Shown here: positions 1 to 10,437 of the stretch, piece after piece
Layout: the number at the start of each line of letters is the position of its first letter
How positions within the stretch are numbered: position 1 is the stretch's first letter
Source: Taxillus chinensis
Lineage: Eukaryota; Streptophyta; Magnoliopsida; Santalales; Loranthaceae
NCBI GenBank assembly: GCA_023512835.1
Contig: JAKCVP010000398.1
Span: forward strand, 1 to 64,000
Length of the DNA stretch: 64,000 bases
Direction: 5' to 3'
The notes under the pieces: generated by a model
What the model saw: only the letters and a program-made list of their open reading frames with translations
What the model was told of the DNA's origin: nothing
Databases searched by the model: none
Program-made: the position numbers and the translations under genes

Positions 1-388
1 ATTCGACAGATGCGGGGATCACATGGCGCGCCACTACCGAGCGTTAGTATGTCCCGACCAGACCCCTCTTCGAGAGATCTCCGATTCAACAATCGTAATG
101 TTCCACTTGCGCATGCAGCACTTGAGTGTCAAGCGAAATCGTTGAGCCTCGAGGGCGTTTACGCGGTTGTGGGCGTCTGATTTTCACGACATTTCGCAGC
201 TGAAGGCAACGACCACTCAAGCTTTTCCATCACGTAAATCTCGCTAGTTGAGCCTCCCCAAGCGCGACTATCCTCTCTTCCAGAACACTGAATACGATGC
301 GCTAGGGAACAAGAGGACCGGACTTTGTGGTCAGAGATATAGTAGTCATTGCGCTGTATGTCGGGCTCGACATACCAGCTGCGCACAG
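1..388. other. Upstream flank of TSC1, no gene seen
   Basis: This stretch precedes the first ATG of the hamartin gene. Short open frames exist on both strands but none has a recognisable protein or splice logic. It probably holds the TSC1 promoter and 5' leader. Confidence 0.5.
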
Positions 389-3300
389 ATGTCTTCAGGG
401 TACGTGCGCTGCGGCTCGCCGCGGGTGCCCCATGCATTCACTTCTGATCCTAACAAGCCTCAAACAAGCTCCTCCAAAGATCTATTCAAAGCCCTCAACT
501 CTATCCTGTCTGGGCCCCCGAGCGTGCGAAGTTTGCCTGAAGAAGTCCAGCAGATCGTACATGCCTACCTCGATAAGCACGAAGATCCAGACAAAAGCGA
601 CTCTCAGAAGCTCCAAGATGAACTCAAGCATTTGTATACAAAATATGTGGTCGAAGACAAGGCAAGACTTGGTGCTTTTCTACATGCGCTGAGACTGTTG
701 CATCCCGCAATCGTCGGCGCCCATCGCAAGTTGGAGTGGTGGGATTTGGTGTTGAAAGATATTCTCGACAACGTCGGCCATCGCAGAGATGAGATCGAGT
801 ACGCGACCGACTTCCTGCTGGACTTGATGACCTATGATGCGGATTCCGATCGGTCTCAAGAGCTCGCAAGGCAGTCAATGGTGCTGTTGAAACGCCTGCT
901 TGGAGCCTACATGCGCAGAACCCGCCTCAAAGACGCTCAGAGCGAACCGCTCACGTTGGAGGATGGCTACATATCGCAGCAGTTGGAGGCTGTCCTCGTT
1001 GCATATGGGCGGCGCAAACCCAAGGATCTAATGATGGCTCTCGATACTCTCGTCCTGGCACCGGATACCAGGCTTCAAGCATTGAGCTTGCTCGGTGCAT
1101 TTGTACGACATCAGCCGCCGCATCTTTACACCGTCAGAGATACTCCGCTCTTTGAGCACTTGCTCAAATGTTTGCTCATCGACACGTCTACGACGGTCAT
1201 TCAAATTGCCTTGACGATACTCGTCATGTTCCTTCCTCACATACCAAGCTCCGTCAGAAGACATCTGCCAACACTCTTTCTCGTCTACACTCGACTCCTT
1301 TGTTGGGACAAGCTGTTCCAGGACAAAACCGAGCTGGATCGGCAACACATGGCGGCCGAGGCTCAAGACGACTTGCTTGAAGGCAGCAAGCCCTCACCTA
1401 GTCCCTTGGCGTCTATTGAACACAGCAAATCGAGCAATGAAGGTCGTTGGGAGAAATTGGAATCGCTGATGCCAGATCCCGAGAGTAATCCGCCTAATCT
1501 GACGTATTTGTTCACCTTCTTGTATGGACTATACCCTCTGAATTTCCTCAGCTACGTGCGCAAGCCTCGGAAGTACCTTAAGAGCGTCAACTATCCGCGG
1601 GCAAACGAAGTCGAATTCGATCAGGTTTTGATCAAACAGCGCACAGAAAAGTACCGGAAACTACATCAGATGCACCCCAACTTCTTCACTACAACGCTGG
1701 AAGACGAGATAGAGGATAACAGGTGGGAGCAGAGTGATCCGGCGGACGTTGTTACAGAGTGCATGGCCCTTTGCATTGACCTAACGTCTTCGTCTGTCCC
1801 AATGGTGCAAGCTACGCTCCCTTCAAATTCTTCGAGGGACGGCGAGACACCAACCGATTTTGTTAGGACAGAAGACATCCCGCCTCATCCGCTGAGTGTC
1901 GATCATGAGGACGGAGGTGGCATCCTTGCAGAAAGAGCAGCCTCGCCGGCGGAGGAGCGGTCAGGTAGCAGAGCCACTCATTCCTCAGCGGCAGGTCCCA
2001 CATTGTCCCGCAGAAGCTCACAACGAAGTACAAGAACACCCTTGTCTCAGCAATCTGTGTTTGACTCGCCTGTATTAGCAGCGATCGAGAGCCCCCCGTT
2101 ACATCCACACCATGGCACGCCGTCTTCTAAGCAGGTGTCGAGCGCTCGCGGTAGCGGTCCAATCGGCGAGCACGTGCGACAAGAGCCGAGTAAGCAGACC
2201 GCCGCACGATCACCGGCTGTAGCTGCCTCAAGCCAAGAGATTACAAATACTGCGCTGCTTCAGAGAGAGGTCATGTTCCTGCGCAATGACCTGAACTTTG
2301 AGCGTTATCTCAAGCAACAGCATCTCTCTCACATTGGACAGTTGCAAGGCCGATTGATTAAAGAAGCAACTGGCGAGGCGAACCTGCAAATGCTCATTCA
2401 GACGAACAAGACCCTTCAAGCGAAATTGACAAAGGCGAACGACTCGTATGCATCATTGAAGAAAGAAACCGCAACCGGCCGTAGCAACTCAAAGAAATTC
2501 GAAACCGAGCTGTCCTCTCGCGTGCGTAGCCTACGTGAAAATGAGCGAGCATGGCGCATACGCGAAGAAGATCTGAAGGTGGAGCTTCAGACAGCACAGA
2601 CCGATTGCAAGCACTACCGACGACTTATTGTTGAGACCGAGGCTCGCGAGCTTCTGGGCCAGCAGAAGCTTGCTAGCATGGTGTTGGAGGTCGAACAGCT
2701 CGATGCCTTGAAGGCGCGCAATGCGGAGCTCGAGAACAAGCTCCGCACGTACGAGTCGAAGCAGATTCAATATGAGGAGGCCCTGACCGAAGTGGACGTG
2801 CTGCGGACGGACATTGCGACTGCACAGCTACGGCTGCAAGCCAAAGAAGCCAACGCTGAGAAGACGAAGAATGCATTGCAAGACCGCATAGATGAGCTGG
2901 AGGTGCAGATTTACGACCTCCAGCACGGACAAGGTGGCGCTCTCAACCCTGCCATCCAACAAGTTCTTGATCAAACCATGGCAGAGGCCAATCGTCGAGT
3001 TGGCGTGATAAGACAGGACTACACAAGATTGAAGAAGCGTTATCAGGAACTAGAACAGCAGTTGCACAGCCAATCATCGGACAGCACGGGACATGAGCGT
3101 CCAGCAATGAGCCCGCAGAGCTCCTCCAACGCAGTGCCTGCGAGACCACGGAGACCTGATGATGTGGCGGGTGACGCCAGCAGCGTCAAGTCAGGAGAGA
3201 GCACGGGCAACCGATTCAGTTTCCAGGGGGGAGCCGAACAATCGACGTTCAGCGGCTTCCGCAGCTTCAGATCGCGAGTCGCCAGGGCCGTCGCATGTGA

Positions 3301-3506
3301 AGACACCGCCGAAGAAAGCCCTCTCAGGTGGACTGCAATCTCTGCTCGCTCGCGCGGGAACGCCAGACACGACGCAATCGGGCGGCAGCGACGCAGACAG
3401 TTTCTACTCGAATCCACGCAGCCACTTCAGCGATGAGACGCTGGCTGATGATGTCAAGAGAGACAAGAAAAAGAAGGGCAAGGATTTCTCCAACTTCTTC
3501 ACATGA
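389..3506 (+). CDS. tsc1: Hamartin/TSC1 homologue, reading frame shifted near the 3' end
   Basis: Tuberous sclerosis complex subunit 1. The TSC1-TSC2 complex acts at the vacuole/lysosome as a GAP for Rheb and restrains TORC1. I place the start at the ATG at 389. Exon 1 is only 11 nt, followed by a 69-bp intron (400-468, donor GTACGT, acceptor ACAAG), which joins MSSG to SSKDLFKALNSIL, the usual beginning of fungal hamartins. The intron length is a multiple of three and has no stop, so it can be misread as coding. The N-terminal two thirds is helical with the conserved stretch LYGLYPLNFLSYVRKPRKY. A long coiled coil (roughly residues 650-920) follows a Ser/Pro-rich linker. The frame carrying the coil drifts into unrelated sequence after a G6 run at 3226-3231. 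The adjacent frame continues as a plausible Ser-rich, Lys-rich tail ending KGKDFSNFFT at 3506. Either a one-base error or an unusual short intron restores it. Confidence 0.85.
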
Positions 3507-4087
3507 TGAGATGGCAACAGTAGAAGACGCAAGGCGAGGGCGGCATGTCGCCAGGCAGTGTCAGCAGTTTTGCGACGTGGCTAACAAAGACGCGAGCGTG
3601 TCACGTAAGAACTGACGCAATGTCATCTCATTGACGCGGCATCGCTAGACGCCCGCGTCCCAGCTTCCCAGTTTATGTGTGCGCATATCGTCAAAGCGAG
3701 GCATGATATCATCTGCCAGACACAGCTCAGCCACACACTTCCAGTGCTTGGGGCCGCCAGACGTCAAGCGTAGTGCGGGCTGCGAATCAGAGCCGCAAGG
3801 GTGTGGGTGATCTTCAGGTGCGCCTCTCGAAACGGCCATCACAAGGCAAATGCCATTCTTAAGGTTCGCCATAGCTACGCCTACCATCACAACCTCCCCG
3901 CACTGCGTCACTACCATGTCACCTGGCGGCTGATTGCTGGAGCCTTCTTCCTGAGGAATGCTCTTTGGCTCGTCACGCATCTATAAGTATTCGCTTGTCG
4001 CCCGCCTTGGACGATCATTTTCATCCTCACCACCCATACCAAATCCCTTCTTTCACCAACTTCCTCCCACAAACACCTTCAATCAAA
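3507..4087. other. Intergenic, promoter of GRG-1-like gene
   Basis: No gene is visible. The right end has a TATA box and a pyrimidine-rich leader just before the ATG at 4088, as expected for a strongly expressed gene. Confidence 0.5.
3982..3989 (+). promoter_or_regulatory. TATA box of the GRG-1-like gene
   Basis: The sequence TATAAGTA lies 106 bp before the ATG at 4088 and is followed by a C/T-rich leader. Confidence 0.5.
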
Positions 4088-4405
4088 ATGTCTGCTCCCA
4101 ACTCCAACAACCCCAGCCAAGGCATCCTTGGCCAGGCTGCCAACTCCGTCCAGAACGCCGCCAACTACGTTTCCGAGTCCGTGACCGGTGCTGGCAAGGA
4201 GGCCTCTGCTGAGGCCAACAAGCAAACCGCCAAGGGCAACGTATGTCTTCATTGATATTTAGTCGCTCTGCTCGTATGCTGATCAATTTTCCAGACTGAT
4301 GCTACCCTCGGTGACCGTGCTAAGGCTGCCACCAACTTCGTTGGCGACAAGGCCGACCAGAAGAAGCACGACGCTTCTGCTGAGGCAAACAAGCAGTCCA
4401 TCTAA
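4088..4405 (+). CDS. GRG-1/CCG-1-like glucose-repressible small protein
   Basis: An 87-residue, Ala/Asn/Lys-rich hydrophilic protein resembling the GRG-1 (clock-controlled gene 1) family, which is induced by glucose starvation, stress and development in filamentous fungi. The biochemical role is unknown; the composition resembles LEA-type protectants. Exon 1 is 4088-4240 and exon 2 is 4295-4405, separated by a 54-bp intron (GTATGT, TTCCAG). Each exon encodes one copy of a repeat ending in ASAEANKQ, so the protein is a tandem duplication with the intron at the junction. Codon use is strongly C-ending (AAC, GCC, AAG), which suggests high expression. The TATA box at 3982 and C/T-rich leader agree. 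A longer upstream in-frame extension exists, but it has no ATG in good context and does not look conserved. Confidence 0.8.
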
Positions 4406-5233
4406 GTTTATCACTCTCAACTATGCCAGTCGCCCTTGAGTCCCTTGCGCGGATTTGCGATTATGATCTAGAAGACGGAAATGATACCCATTGCTCTTGA
4501 GATGGCGGGTGACAGGCTTTGATCTTGAGGCTGGCCACTTTGCAGTGAGCCTGGCCTCGGCGCTGTCCTCGCAGATATATTCAGTCAGCATGAATGAATA
4601 ATATTTACCAAATGTGCTCTTACTCTCTGTCGGTATCTCGCACCATCTTGTTCCTCGGAGATTGTGCGTCGCACCGGCTTCATCTCATAATACGCAACGC
4701 TGCGTCTCGTCTCTCTTGTTGATGCACTCCACATGAATTGGATTACGCGGAATTGTTCAGGTCGAGAGACTTTGCTTTCAAAGGAGACTACGAGCGGCGG
4801 AAAGCTTTGCCCTCGAGTTTCGATCGTAGACTTGCATCGTTGCAATGCCGTAAGCTTGTTGTCAATGTCAGCTTCAATGGTTTTCACCATGACATGTGAC
4901 GGGCATTTCTCCAAACTGTGGAGCCGCGACCACACTCGTGGACCTTGACCTAATTCGCAATACATCTCGTCCTGAGAAGTCGCTCAAATCTGAGCAACTC
5001 AGCATGCTGGCTCATGGTTGCTGATATACAGGGTAAATTTAAGGTGGGGTCTGGATGAGCCGAAAACTGGTCACCTTCAATGCCCACTAGTGGCAACCGC
5101 GACAGCCTATCGCCAGCCTCAAGCGCACCATCGATTCCTTGTCAACCGACTTCGTCACTTCAGTGTCTTGCTCGCTCGAATCACAATGCGTTGCCAGCGC
5201 ATCCGCTGATTCAGCTTGAAGCAGCAAAGGGCC
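4406..5233. other. Intergenic, no gene recognised
   Basis: Contains only overlapping short frames on both strands with no protein features. It should hold the 3' end of the GRG-1-like transcript and the ASA1 promoter. Confidence 0.45.
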
Positions 5234-6605
5234 ATGAATAGCTTGCCGACACAAGCCACTCGACCCCCAGAGCCAGTGTATATCCTCCGTGGCCATGCAG
5301 CACCCATCAACGCACTCTGCTTCTTCCGCCAGAACCTGCGCCTGCTGTCTGGTGATGCGAACGGATTCGTCACGCTCTGGGACTTGACCGTCAAGCGGCC
5401 GGTAGCAGTCTGGAAGGCTCACGCTGATGCGATCCTCGGGATGGAAACGTGGGGGTCGGAGCGTGTCTTGACGTGAGTTCCTTGCTATTTGGGCGCGAGA
5501 TATTGCTGTTGATTTCAGACATAGGCATGGTCGTGATGGGAAGATACGCGCTTGGTCCATCAGTGCATCGGAGGAGACTACGGCAGGTTTCTCCACGAGC
5601 TCTCCGCTTGAAGATGCAGAGTGCGAGCGCAGGGCACCGTGGATCTTGTTTGAATTGGAGGTCGGCAGTGTTGGATTCTGCTCATTTAGTGTTTTCGCCT
5701 TCAGTCCCAGCAGAATCGACGAAGGCGGACCTGGTTCAAAGGCTAGTGATGCAGATGATGAGACGCTTCAAAGGGCAGCATCCGACACGCAGCGGCAAGA
5801 CGCAGGCTCCAGCACGACAGACGACAAATCGCAGGAGCGCACCGAACAGGAGACACAGCACGACAAGCAAGGATCCTTCCTTCTTATAGCAGCACCTGGC
5901 GCAAAGGACTCCGAAATTGAGCTTCGCACACTTCCCGATCAGCGTAGGGTTGGCCTGATACCGGCGCCCAAAGCAGAAGGAACACCACAGACGGGAATGC
6001 TCATGGCCTTGAAAGTCTTTATGTCTGAGGCTCGCATCGTAGTTATAGCTGGCTATGAAAACGGGCAGGTCGTCGCCTTCGAACAGGTATACGCTAGCGC
6101 TGACGACCAGTCTGCTCCGCAAGGCAAGTGGTCCCAAATGTATAGCTCAAGGCCGCACGAACAGCCCGTCCTCTCCTTGGACGTCAATTCATCGCTTGAC
6201 GCATTCTTCAGCTGCGGCGCTGATGCTGTCGTGGCCAAGCACTGGCTTGGTGGACACAGGCCAATGAAAATTGCAGGTACCAAGCATGCAGGTCAGCAGG
6301 GCTTGAAGACCAGATCTGATGGCAAGATCCTAGCGACTGCGGGCTGGGACAAGATGGTCAGGGTGTACTCGGCGAAGACAATGACTGAGCTTGCAGTCCT
6401 AGCATGGCACAAGATTGGTTGCTATTCTGTCGCTTTCGCAGACGTGCTTGCGGCGGGCGATGACGAAGCCGAAGACAAGGGTGCTGCTGCGTTAGTCAAG
6501 TCGACCGCCACGGTAGCGATGGCAAGAGAAAAGAAGACGAGACAGACACATTGGCTAGCCGCAGGAGCTAAAGATGGAAAAATCTCGCTTTGGGATATCT
6601 ACTGA
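5234..6605 (+). CDS. asa1: ASTRA-associated protein 1 homologue (WD40)
   Basis: A 441-residue WD40 protein of the Asa1/GNB1L family. In yeast Asa1 is part of the ASTRA assembly with Tra1, Tti1, Tti2, Rvb1 and Rvb2, involved in maturation of PIKK kinases including TOR. I use the ATG at 5234; the frame is open a few codons further upstream without an ATG. Exon 1 (5234-5472) encodes the first blade, with VYILRGHAAPINALCFF and the WD ending VTLWDL. A 46-bp intron (5473-5518, GTGAGT/TTTCAG) precedes THRHGRDGKIRAWSIS, the family's second blade. A variable acidic, Gln/Thr-rich insertion (about residues 150-200) interrupts the propeller. The protein ends KDGKISLWDIY, a last WD blade reaching the very C-terminus, as usual for this family. 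Its stop lies 8 bp from the stop of the converging DBP7 gene. Confidence 0.88.
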
Positions 6606-6613
6606 GCCTTCAA

Positions 6614-8929
6614 TCAACCCAGGTTGAACTCCGACGCACCAGACATGGCCTTCATGGCCTTGCGCATCTTTCTCGCTGCATCATTTGAGTCAACAGCACC
6701 TGCGGCGTCAGCATCCCTTGCGCCTCTGTTGCCAGCTGCACGAGCAGCATTGGCTCTACGCTCCATCTTATTCGCGTTCGTTGCTCCCTGCCCTGGACGC
6801 ATGCCAGGAACATTGATGCTACCTGGCTTGTCACGAAGAGCGAATGCCTTGGCCAAATGACCAAGATGCAGTTCTTTCATATCGAACATGTGCCTCTCAG
6901 TTGCCACGTGCGTCGCATAGGCACGAATGTGGCTCTGATACGCGCGACGTGCCATTTCCAGGATCTTGGGGTCTTCGAGCGCCCAACGCTCGATATCAAG
7001 CTGCCAATTTGTTGCCTCCTCTTCCCATTTCATGCTTGGCTTGGGTGCGTATACCTTTTTGATGAGATCGTTACCTTCGTGGCGAATCAGACTCCGACCT
7101 GCGTCTTGTCGTCCTTCTTTGAGGATGTCGATGTAGCCTTCTTCGACACCTGGTTGTAGGAAGATCAGCGCTCGACCGTCTCTACCCGCTCTTGCAGTGC
7201 GACCGATGCGGTGAAGATGGTCATCTTTGCTGAAGGCTGGATCGTACTCGATGACAAAGTCGACGTTTGGGAGATCAAGACCTCTGGATGCGACATCCGT
7301 ACATACCAGGACGGCCGGATCCTCAATTTTCCGGTACGCATTCAGGGTGGCGGTGCGGACTGCTTGCGGAAGAGAGCCATGTAGACGGAAGACACGCACT
7401 GGATTATCCTTCGTTGATAAGGCTGTGGCTAATGCGCTGGTTCCAGACTCTGTGTCTAATATGGGCTTCTTTGATGTGAGATCTGGTAGAGGTGCGTTGG
7501 CACCCGTGCCAATGGATTTCTTTACGTCGCTGGAATCTTTCGCGTCGCCTGTGGTTTCTCTTGACTCTTTCCTGGAAAGGACTTCGAAATGAAAATCAAC
7601 CGAGTCTGCGCACGAAATGAAGACAATTGCTTTCATGGTCGTGCCTCGTCGAACAAACGCTCGTCGAAGTACCGCGCCCAAAGTCACCAATCTCAGCTTG
7701 GCGGGAACGAGGGCATATGACTGCTGCAGTTGGGCGGGAGCGAGGAATTTCTCTTCCTCAGCTGGTACATTGTCCTTGGGCTTATCCTCGATGGCTCCTC
7801 GGATGTGTACAGCATTCTTCAAACTGATCTCCCCCAGCTTTTGTACGCCACTTTTCAGCGTCGCTGAGCACAGAATCGTTGTGCGCTTGGGCGGTAAACC
7901 CGGGATGGGCGCGTACTGGTTTTCCTGCGAATCTAGCTTCTTCAACACCTTCTCGATGTCTGCTTCGAAGCCCATTTCCATTAGTCTATCACCCTCATCC
8001 AGGACCAACCATTTCACTTTTCCCAGATCCAGGTTCTTAGAGTTGTCCACATGGTCTGCCAGTCTTCCGGGTGTCGCAATAAGGATATTAAGTCCCTTAC
8101 GCAGTCTAGCCTTCTCGGATTTTTTCTTTTCACCACCAATGACTGTGCCAGACACAAGCCAATGCGCGACTCGCAAGAGATTATCTAGTACGACCGAAAT
8201 TTGCTTGCTCAGTTCTCGTGTTGGTACCAGAATGATTGCAAATAAGCCAGAATCTCGATGCAGCTTTTCGCCACTTTTAGACGCCTCGAACAGTCTTTGC
8301 ACAATGGGTAGTAGGTAGGCGAGCGTTTTTCCGGAACCCGTCTCTGCTTGTATGAAAGCGTCTGTGTCTTCCTTCACGAGCTGCGAGACAGATGATCTTT
8401 GAATAGCGGTCGGTGCCTTGATCTCCATCTTTCGTAACAGATGCTCTGCTATGGGCGCCGACAGACCGATCGATGTGAATGTTTCTAGAGCCGGATCTAG
8501 TGGGGCATTCGAGGGCAGTGCTGGTTCGGCTTCCTCGGTCTGTATCTCTTTCTCTGTTCGTGCCTCGGGGTTAAATGAGAACAGTGAGGAGACGACCTGC
8601 TTTGGCTTTCCATCTCGGCCTAGAGGACCGTGCCCTGGTCGTGGTGGGCGAGGCTGATGAGTAAAGCTGTCGTTGGTGCGAGGTCTCTTCTGCGGTCTTG
8701 GATTGTAGTCGTTGGAATCATTTGATCCTATGTACTCCTCTCGAGCAACTTTAGGATGCCTGACAGGGCCCAGTGATCCGTTGGAGACGCCGTTGCTCTT
8801 GCTGGTTCGTTTGCCAGAGGCTTTCTTCGCTGCCAGGCGATCTCTCCAGTTGCCGCCAGTAAAACGTTGTTTGGCCTGGTATGGAGTTTCGCCCAGGTCA
8901 AAATTAATGAGCATTCCATCGTCTGCCAT
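6614..8929 (-). CDS. dbp7: ATP-dependent RNA helicase DBP7 (DDX31-like)
   Basis: A 771-residue DEAD-box helicase acting in the nucleolus in 60S ribosome assembly. The start at 8929 gives MADDGMLINF, the N-terminus typical of fungal Dbp7. An in-frame ATG at 8989 would add 20 residues and is less likely. Motifs in order: AETGSGKT (about 195-202), PTRELSKQ, the family variant DEGD instead of DEAD (about 311-314), SAT, VCTDVASRGLD and HRIGRTARAGRDG. The N-terminal 130 residues are basic and disordered, including a KRPRT-like nuclear signal. A low-complexity insertion between the two RecA lobes is normal for Dbp7. The C-terminus is Ala/Arg/Asn-rich. No intron is seen. The gene converges with ASA1 almost end to end, so their 3' UTRs must overlap. 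Confidence 0.95.
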   Translation of the reverse strand: MADDGMLINFDLGETPYQAKQRFTGGNWRDRLAAKKASGKRTSKSNGVSNGSLGPVRHPKVAREEYIGSNDSNDYNPRPQKRPRTNDSFTHQPRPPRPGHGPLGRDGKPKQVVSSLFSFNPEARTEKEIQTEEAEPALPSNAPLDPALETFTSIGLSAPIAEHLLRKMEIKAPTAIQRSSVSQLVKEDTDAFIQAETGSGKTLAYLLPIVQRLFEASKSGEKLHRDSGLFAIILVPTRELSKQISVVLDNLLRVAHWLVSGTVIGGEKKKSEKARLRKGLNILIATPGRLADHVDNSKNLDLGKVKWLVLDEGDRLMEMGFEADIEKVLKKLDSQENQYAPIPGLPPKRTTILCSATLKSGVQKLGEISLKNAVHIRGAIEDKPKDNVPAEEEKFLAPAQLQQSYALVPAKLRLVTLGAVLRRAFVRRGTTMKAIVFISCADSVDFHFEVLSRKESRETTGDAKDSSDVKKSIGTGANAPLPDLTSKKPILDTESGTSALATALSTKDNPVRVFRLHGSLPQAVRTATLNAYRKIEDPAVLVCTDVASRGLDLPNVDFVIEYDPAFSKDDHLHRIGRTARAGRDGRALIFLQPGVEEGYIDILKEGRQDAGRSLIRHEGNDLIKKVYAPKPSMKWEEEATNWQLDIERWALEDPKILEMARRAYQSHIRAYATHVATERHMFDMKELHLGHLAKAFALRDKPGSINVPGMRPGQGATNANKMERRANAARAAGNRGARDADAAGAVDSNDAARKMRKAMKAMSGASEFNLG

Positions 8930-9302
8930 GTTTGCTGTTCTAAAGACTCTTGCACGCTTTCCTAGGGGCAGCAGCAGCACGGTACTCATGCATAGCTCAC
9001 GAGGTCTTCGGCGTTGAGTGCTGGAACTTTTTTTTTCTAGATTTCGGTCAAAACGCTAGGCCCCCTTCAAAAGACTTGGCACTTCAACTCCGCAAACTCC
9101 ACAGCAAGGATGACCGCAACTGCGCCTGCAAACAAGAGCACATACACCAATGATGAGAACAGCAAGCGCAGGACGGATACTTGGTTGAACAAAAACCTCG
9201 CTATGGATTCGTGGCTGCTCACTGCATCCTCGAAACCCGTCACACCTCCCCCAACTGTACACCCGTGAGTAGGGTACCTTCCCGCGACAACTCTACAACG
9301 AC
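8930..9302. promoter_or_regulatory. Shared divergent promoter of DBP7 and PAN6
   Basis: The 373 bp between two divergent start codons must serve both genes. On the PAN6 side it contains a 52-codon upstream ORF (9109-9267). Confidence 0.5.
9109..9267 (+). other. Upstream ORF (52 codons) before PAN6
   Basis: An ATG-initiated ORF starts MTATAPANKS and ends 35 bp before the PAN6 ATG, in a different frame. Its stop TGA overlaps a GTGAGT donor-like site at 9265, with a TTTTCAG acceptor ending at 9313, past the PAN6 ATG. I cannot tell whether it is translated. Confidence 0.3.
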
Positions 9303-10409
9303 ATGCTTTTCAGCAACATCAGTCGCTCATTCCCACTTGCACGGCCGGCCACCAGCTTGAAACTTCTCAACGCTTTCAGGTCCATGTCGACTACGTCAAA
9401 GAGAATGGACATCAAGATTTTCCGCGACGTGCCTAGCTTGCGACAGTATAGACTTGAGCTCCGAGATAAGAAGCGCTCGGTGGGACTGGTGCCTACCATG
9501 GGTGCACTGCACAGTGGGCACTTGTCGCTGGCCAAAGCAGCTTGCAAGGACAATGAAGAAGTTTTCCTGAGCATATACGTCAACCCAACACAATTCGGCG
9601 TCAACGAGGATCTGGATAGCTATCCGCGCACCTGGGATACGGATCTGGCGAAGCTACGGGAATTGAACGAGACTTTGGACAAGTCCGATCTGCCCGGGCG
9701 CATCACCGCCGTCTTCGCACCTACGAGCAAGGTCATGTACCCTACTCTACCGCCGACGTCGGAGATTGATGGGGAGGGCTCGTTCGTTACAATTACGCCG
9801 CTGGGCAAACTGCTAGAGGGAGCTTCAAGGCCGGTCTTCTTTCGCGGAGTCGCGACGATATGCATGAAGCTATTCAACATTGTCAATGCTGAGCACGTCT
9901 ACTTTGGACAGAAGGATGTGCAGCAGTCCGTTCTGATCAGGAGACTGATCACGGATTTTCATCTCGACACAACGCTTCATGTCATGCCGACTGAGCGTGA
10001 ACACGACGGGCTTGCAATGAGCTCGCGTAACGTCTATCTTGGCAAACGACGGCGTGCTGCTGCTGTTGTGTTGCCGGATGCTCTTCGCGTTGCGGAAGAA
10101 CAGTATGTTCGGCACGGAAAACGTATTCGAGAGGATATTCTCGCACCTTTTCGAGCGCTTGTGGCTGAGCGTCTTGCCGCACACGCTGGATTACCACCTG
10201 CTGACAGGGTCATATTTGAGCTTGACTATGTCTCGCTCGCTGACCCTCATACAATGGTGGAGGTCGATGAGGTGGATACTAGCAAGGGCGCAATCCTCAG
10301 TACTGCGCTGAAGATGCATCCTCTCGAGGTTGGCGGTGAAGACTGCCCTGGCGAGGGGAAGATGCCCGTCCGCCTGATAGATAATCTGATACTGCCTGCA
10401 AGAGCCTAG
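9303..10409 (+). CDS. pan6: Pantoate-beta-alanine ligase (pantothenate synthetase)
   Basis: A 368-residue enzyme that joins pantoate and beta-alanine with ATP to make pantothenate, the precursor of coenzyme A. The ATP-binding signature VPTMGALHSGHLSL lies near residues 63-76 (HxGH at 70-73). The other family blocks are present: IYVNPTQFG, YFGQKDVQQ, and SSRNVYL before the C-terminal domain. The first 35 residues (MLFSNISRSFPLARPATSLK and on) are basic, with Ser and Leu and no acidic residues, and could be a mitochondrial presequence; a start at one of the later Met residues would give a cytosolic form. Fungal-size insertions around residues 105-150 (acidic, then PPTSEIDGEG) are common in eukaryotic members. 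No intron. It converges on POP4 with 28 bp between stops. Confidence 0.95.
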   Translation: MLFSNISRSFPLARPATSLKLLNAFRSMSTTSKRMDIKIFRDVPSLRQYRLELRDKKRSVGLVPTMGALHSGHLSLAKAACKDNEEVFLSIYVNPTQFGVNEDLDSYPRTWDTDLAKLRELNETLDKSDLPGRITAVFAPTSKVMYPTLPPTSEIDGEGSFVTITPLGKLLEGASRPVFFRGVATICMKLFNIVNAEHVYFGQKDVQQSVLIRRLITDFHLDTTLHVMPTEREHDGLAMSSRNVYLGKRRRAAAVVLPDALRVAEEQYVRHGKRIREDILAPFRALVAERLAAHAGLPPADRVIFELDYVSLADPHTMVEVDEVDTSKGAILSTALKMHPLEVGGEDCPGEGKMPVRLIDNLILPARA

Positions 10410-10437
10410 TGAAGCGCTCCGCACCCCGCCATCAGTC

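Noticed and set aside
7617..8318. 233-codon + strand frame antisense to DBP7
   Set aside because: It is the complement of conserved helicase motifs and shows no domain; a shadow frame.
8930..8989. 20-residue N-terminal extension of DBP7 from an upstream ATG
   Set aside because: Family members begin at MADDGML, so the downstream ATG is preferred.
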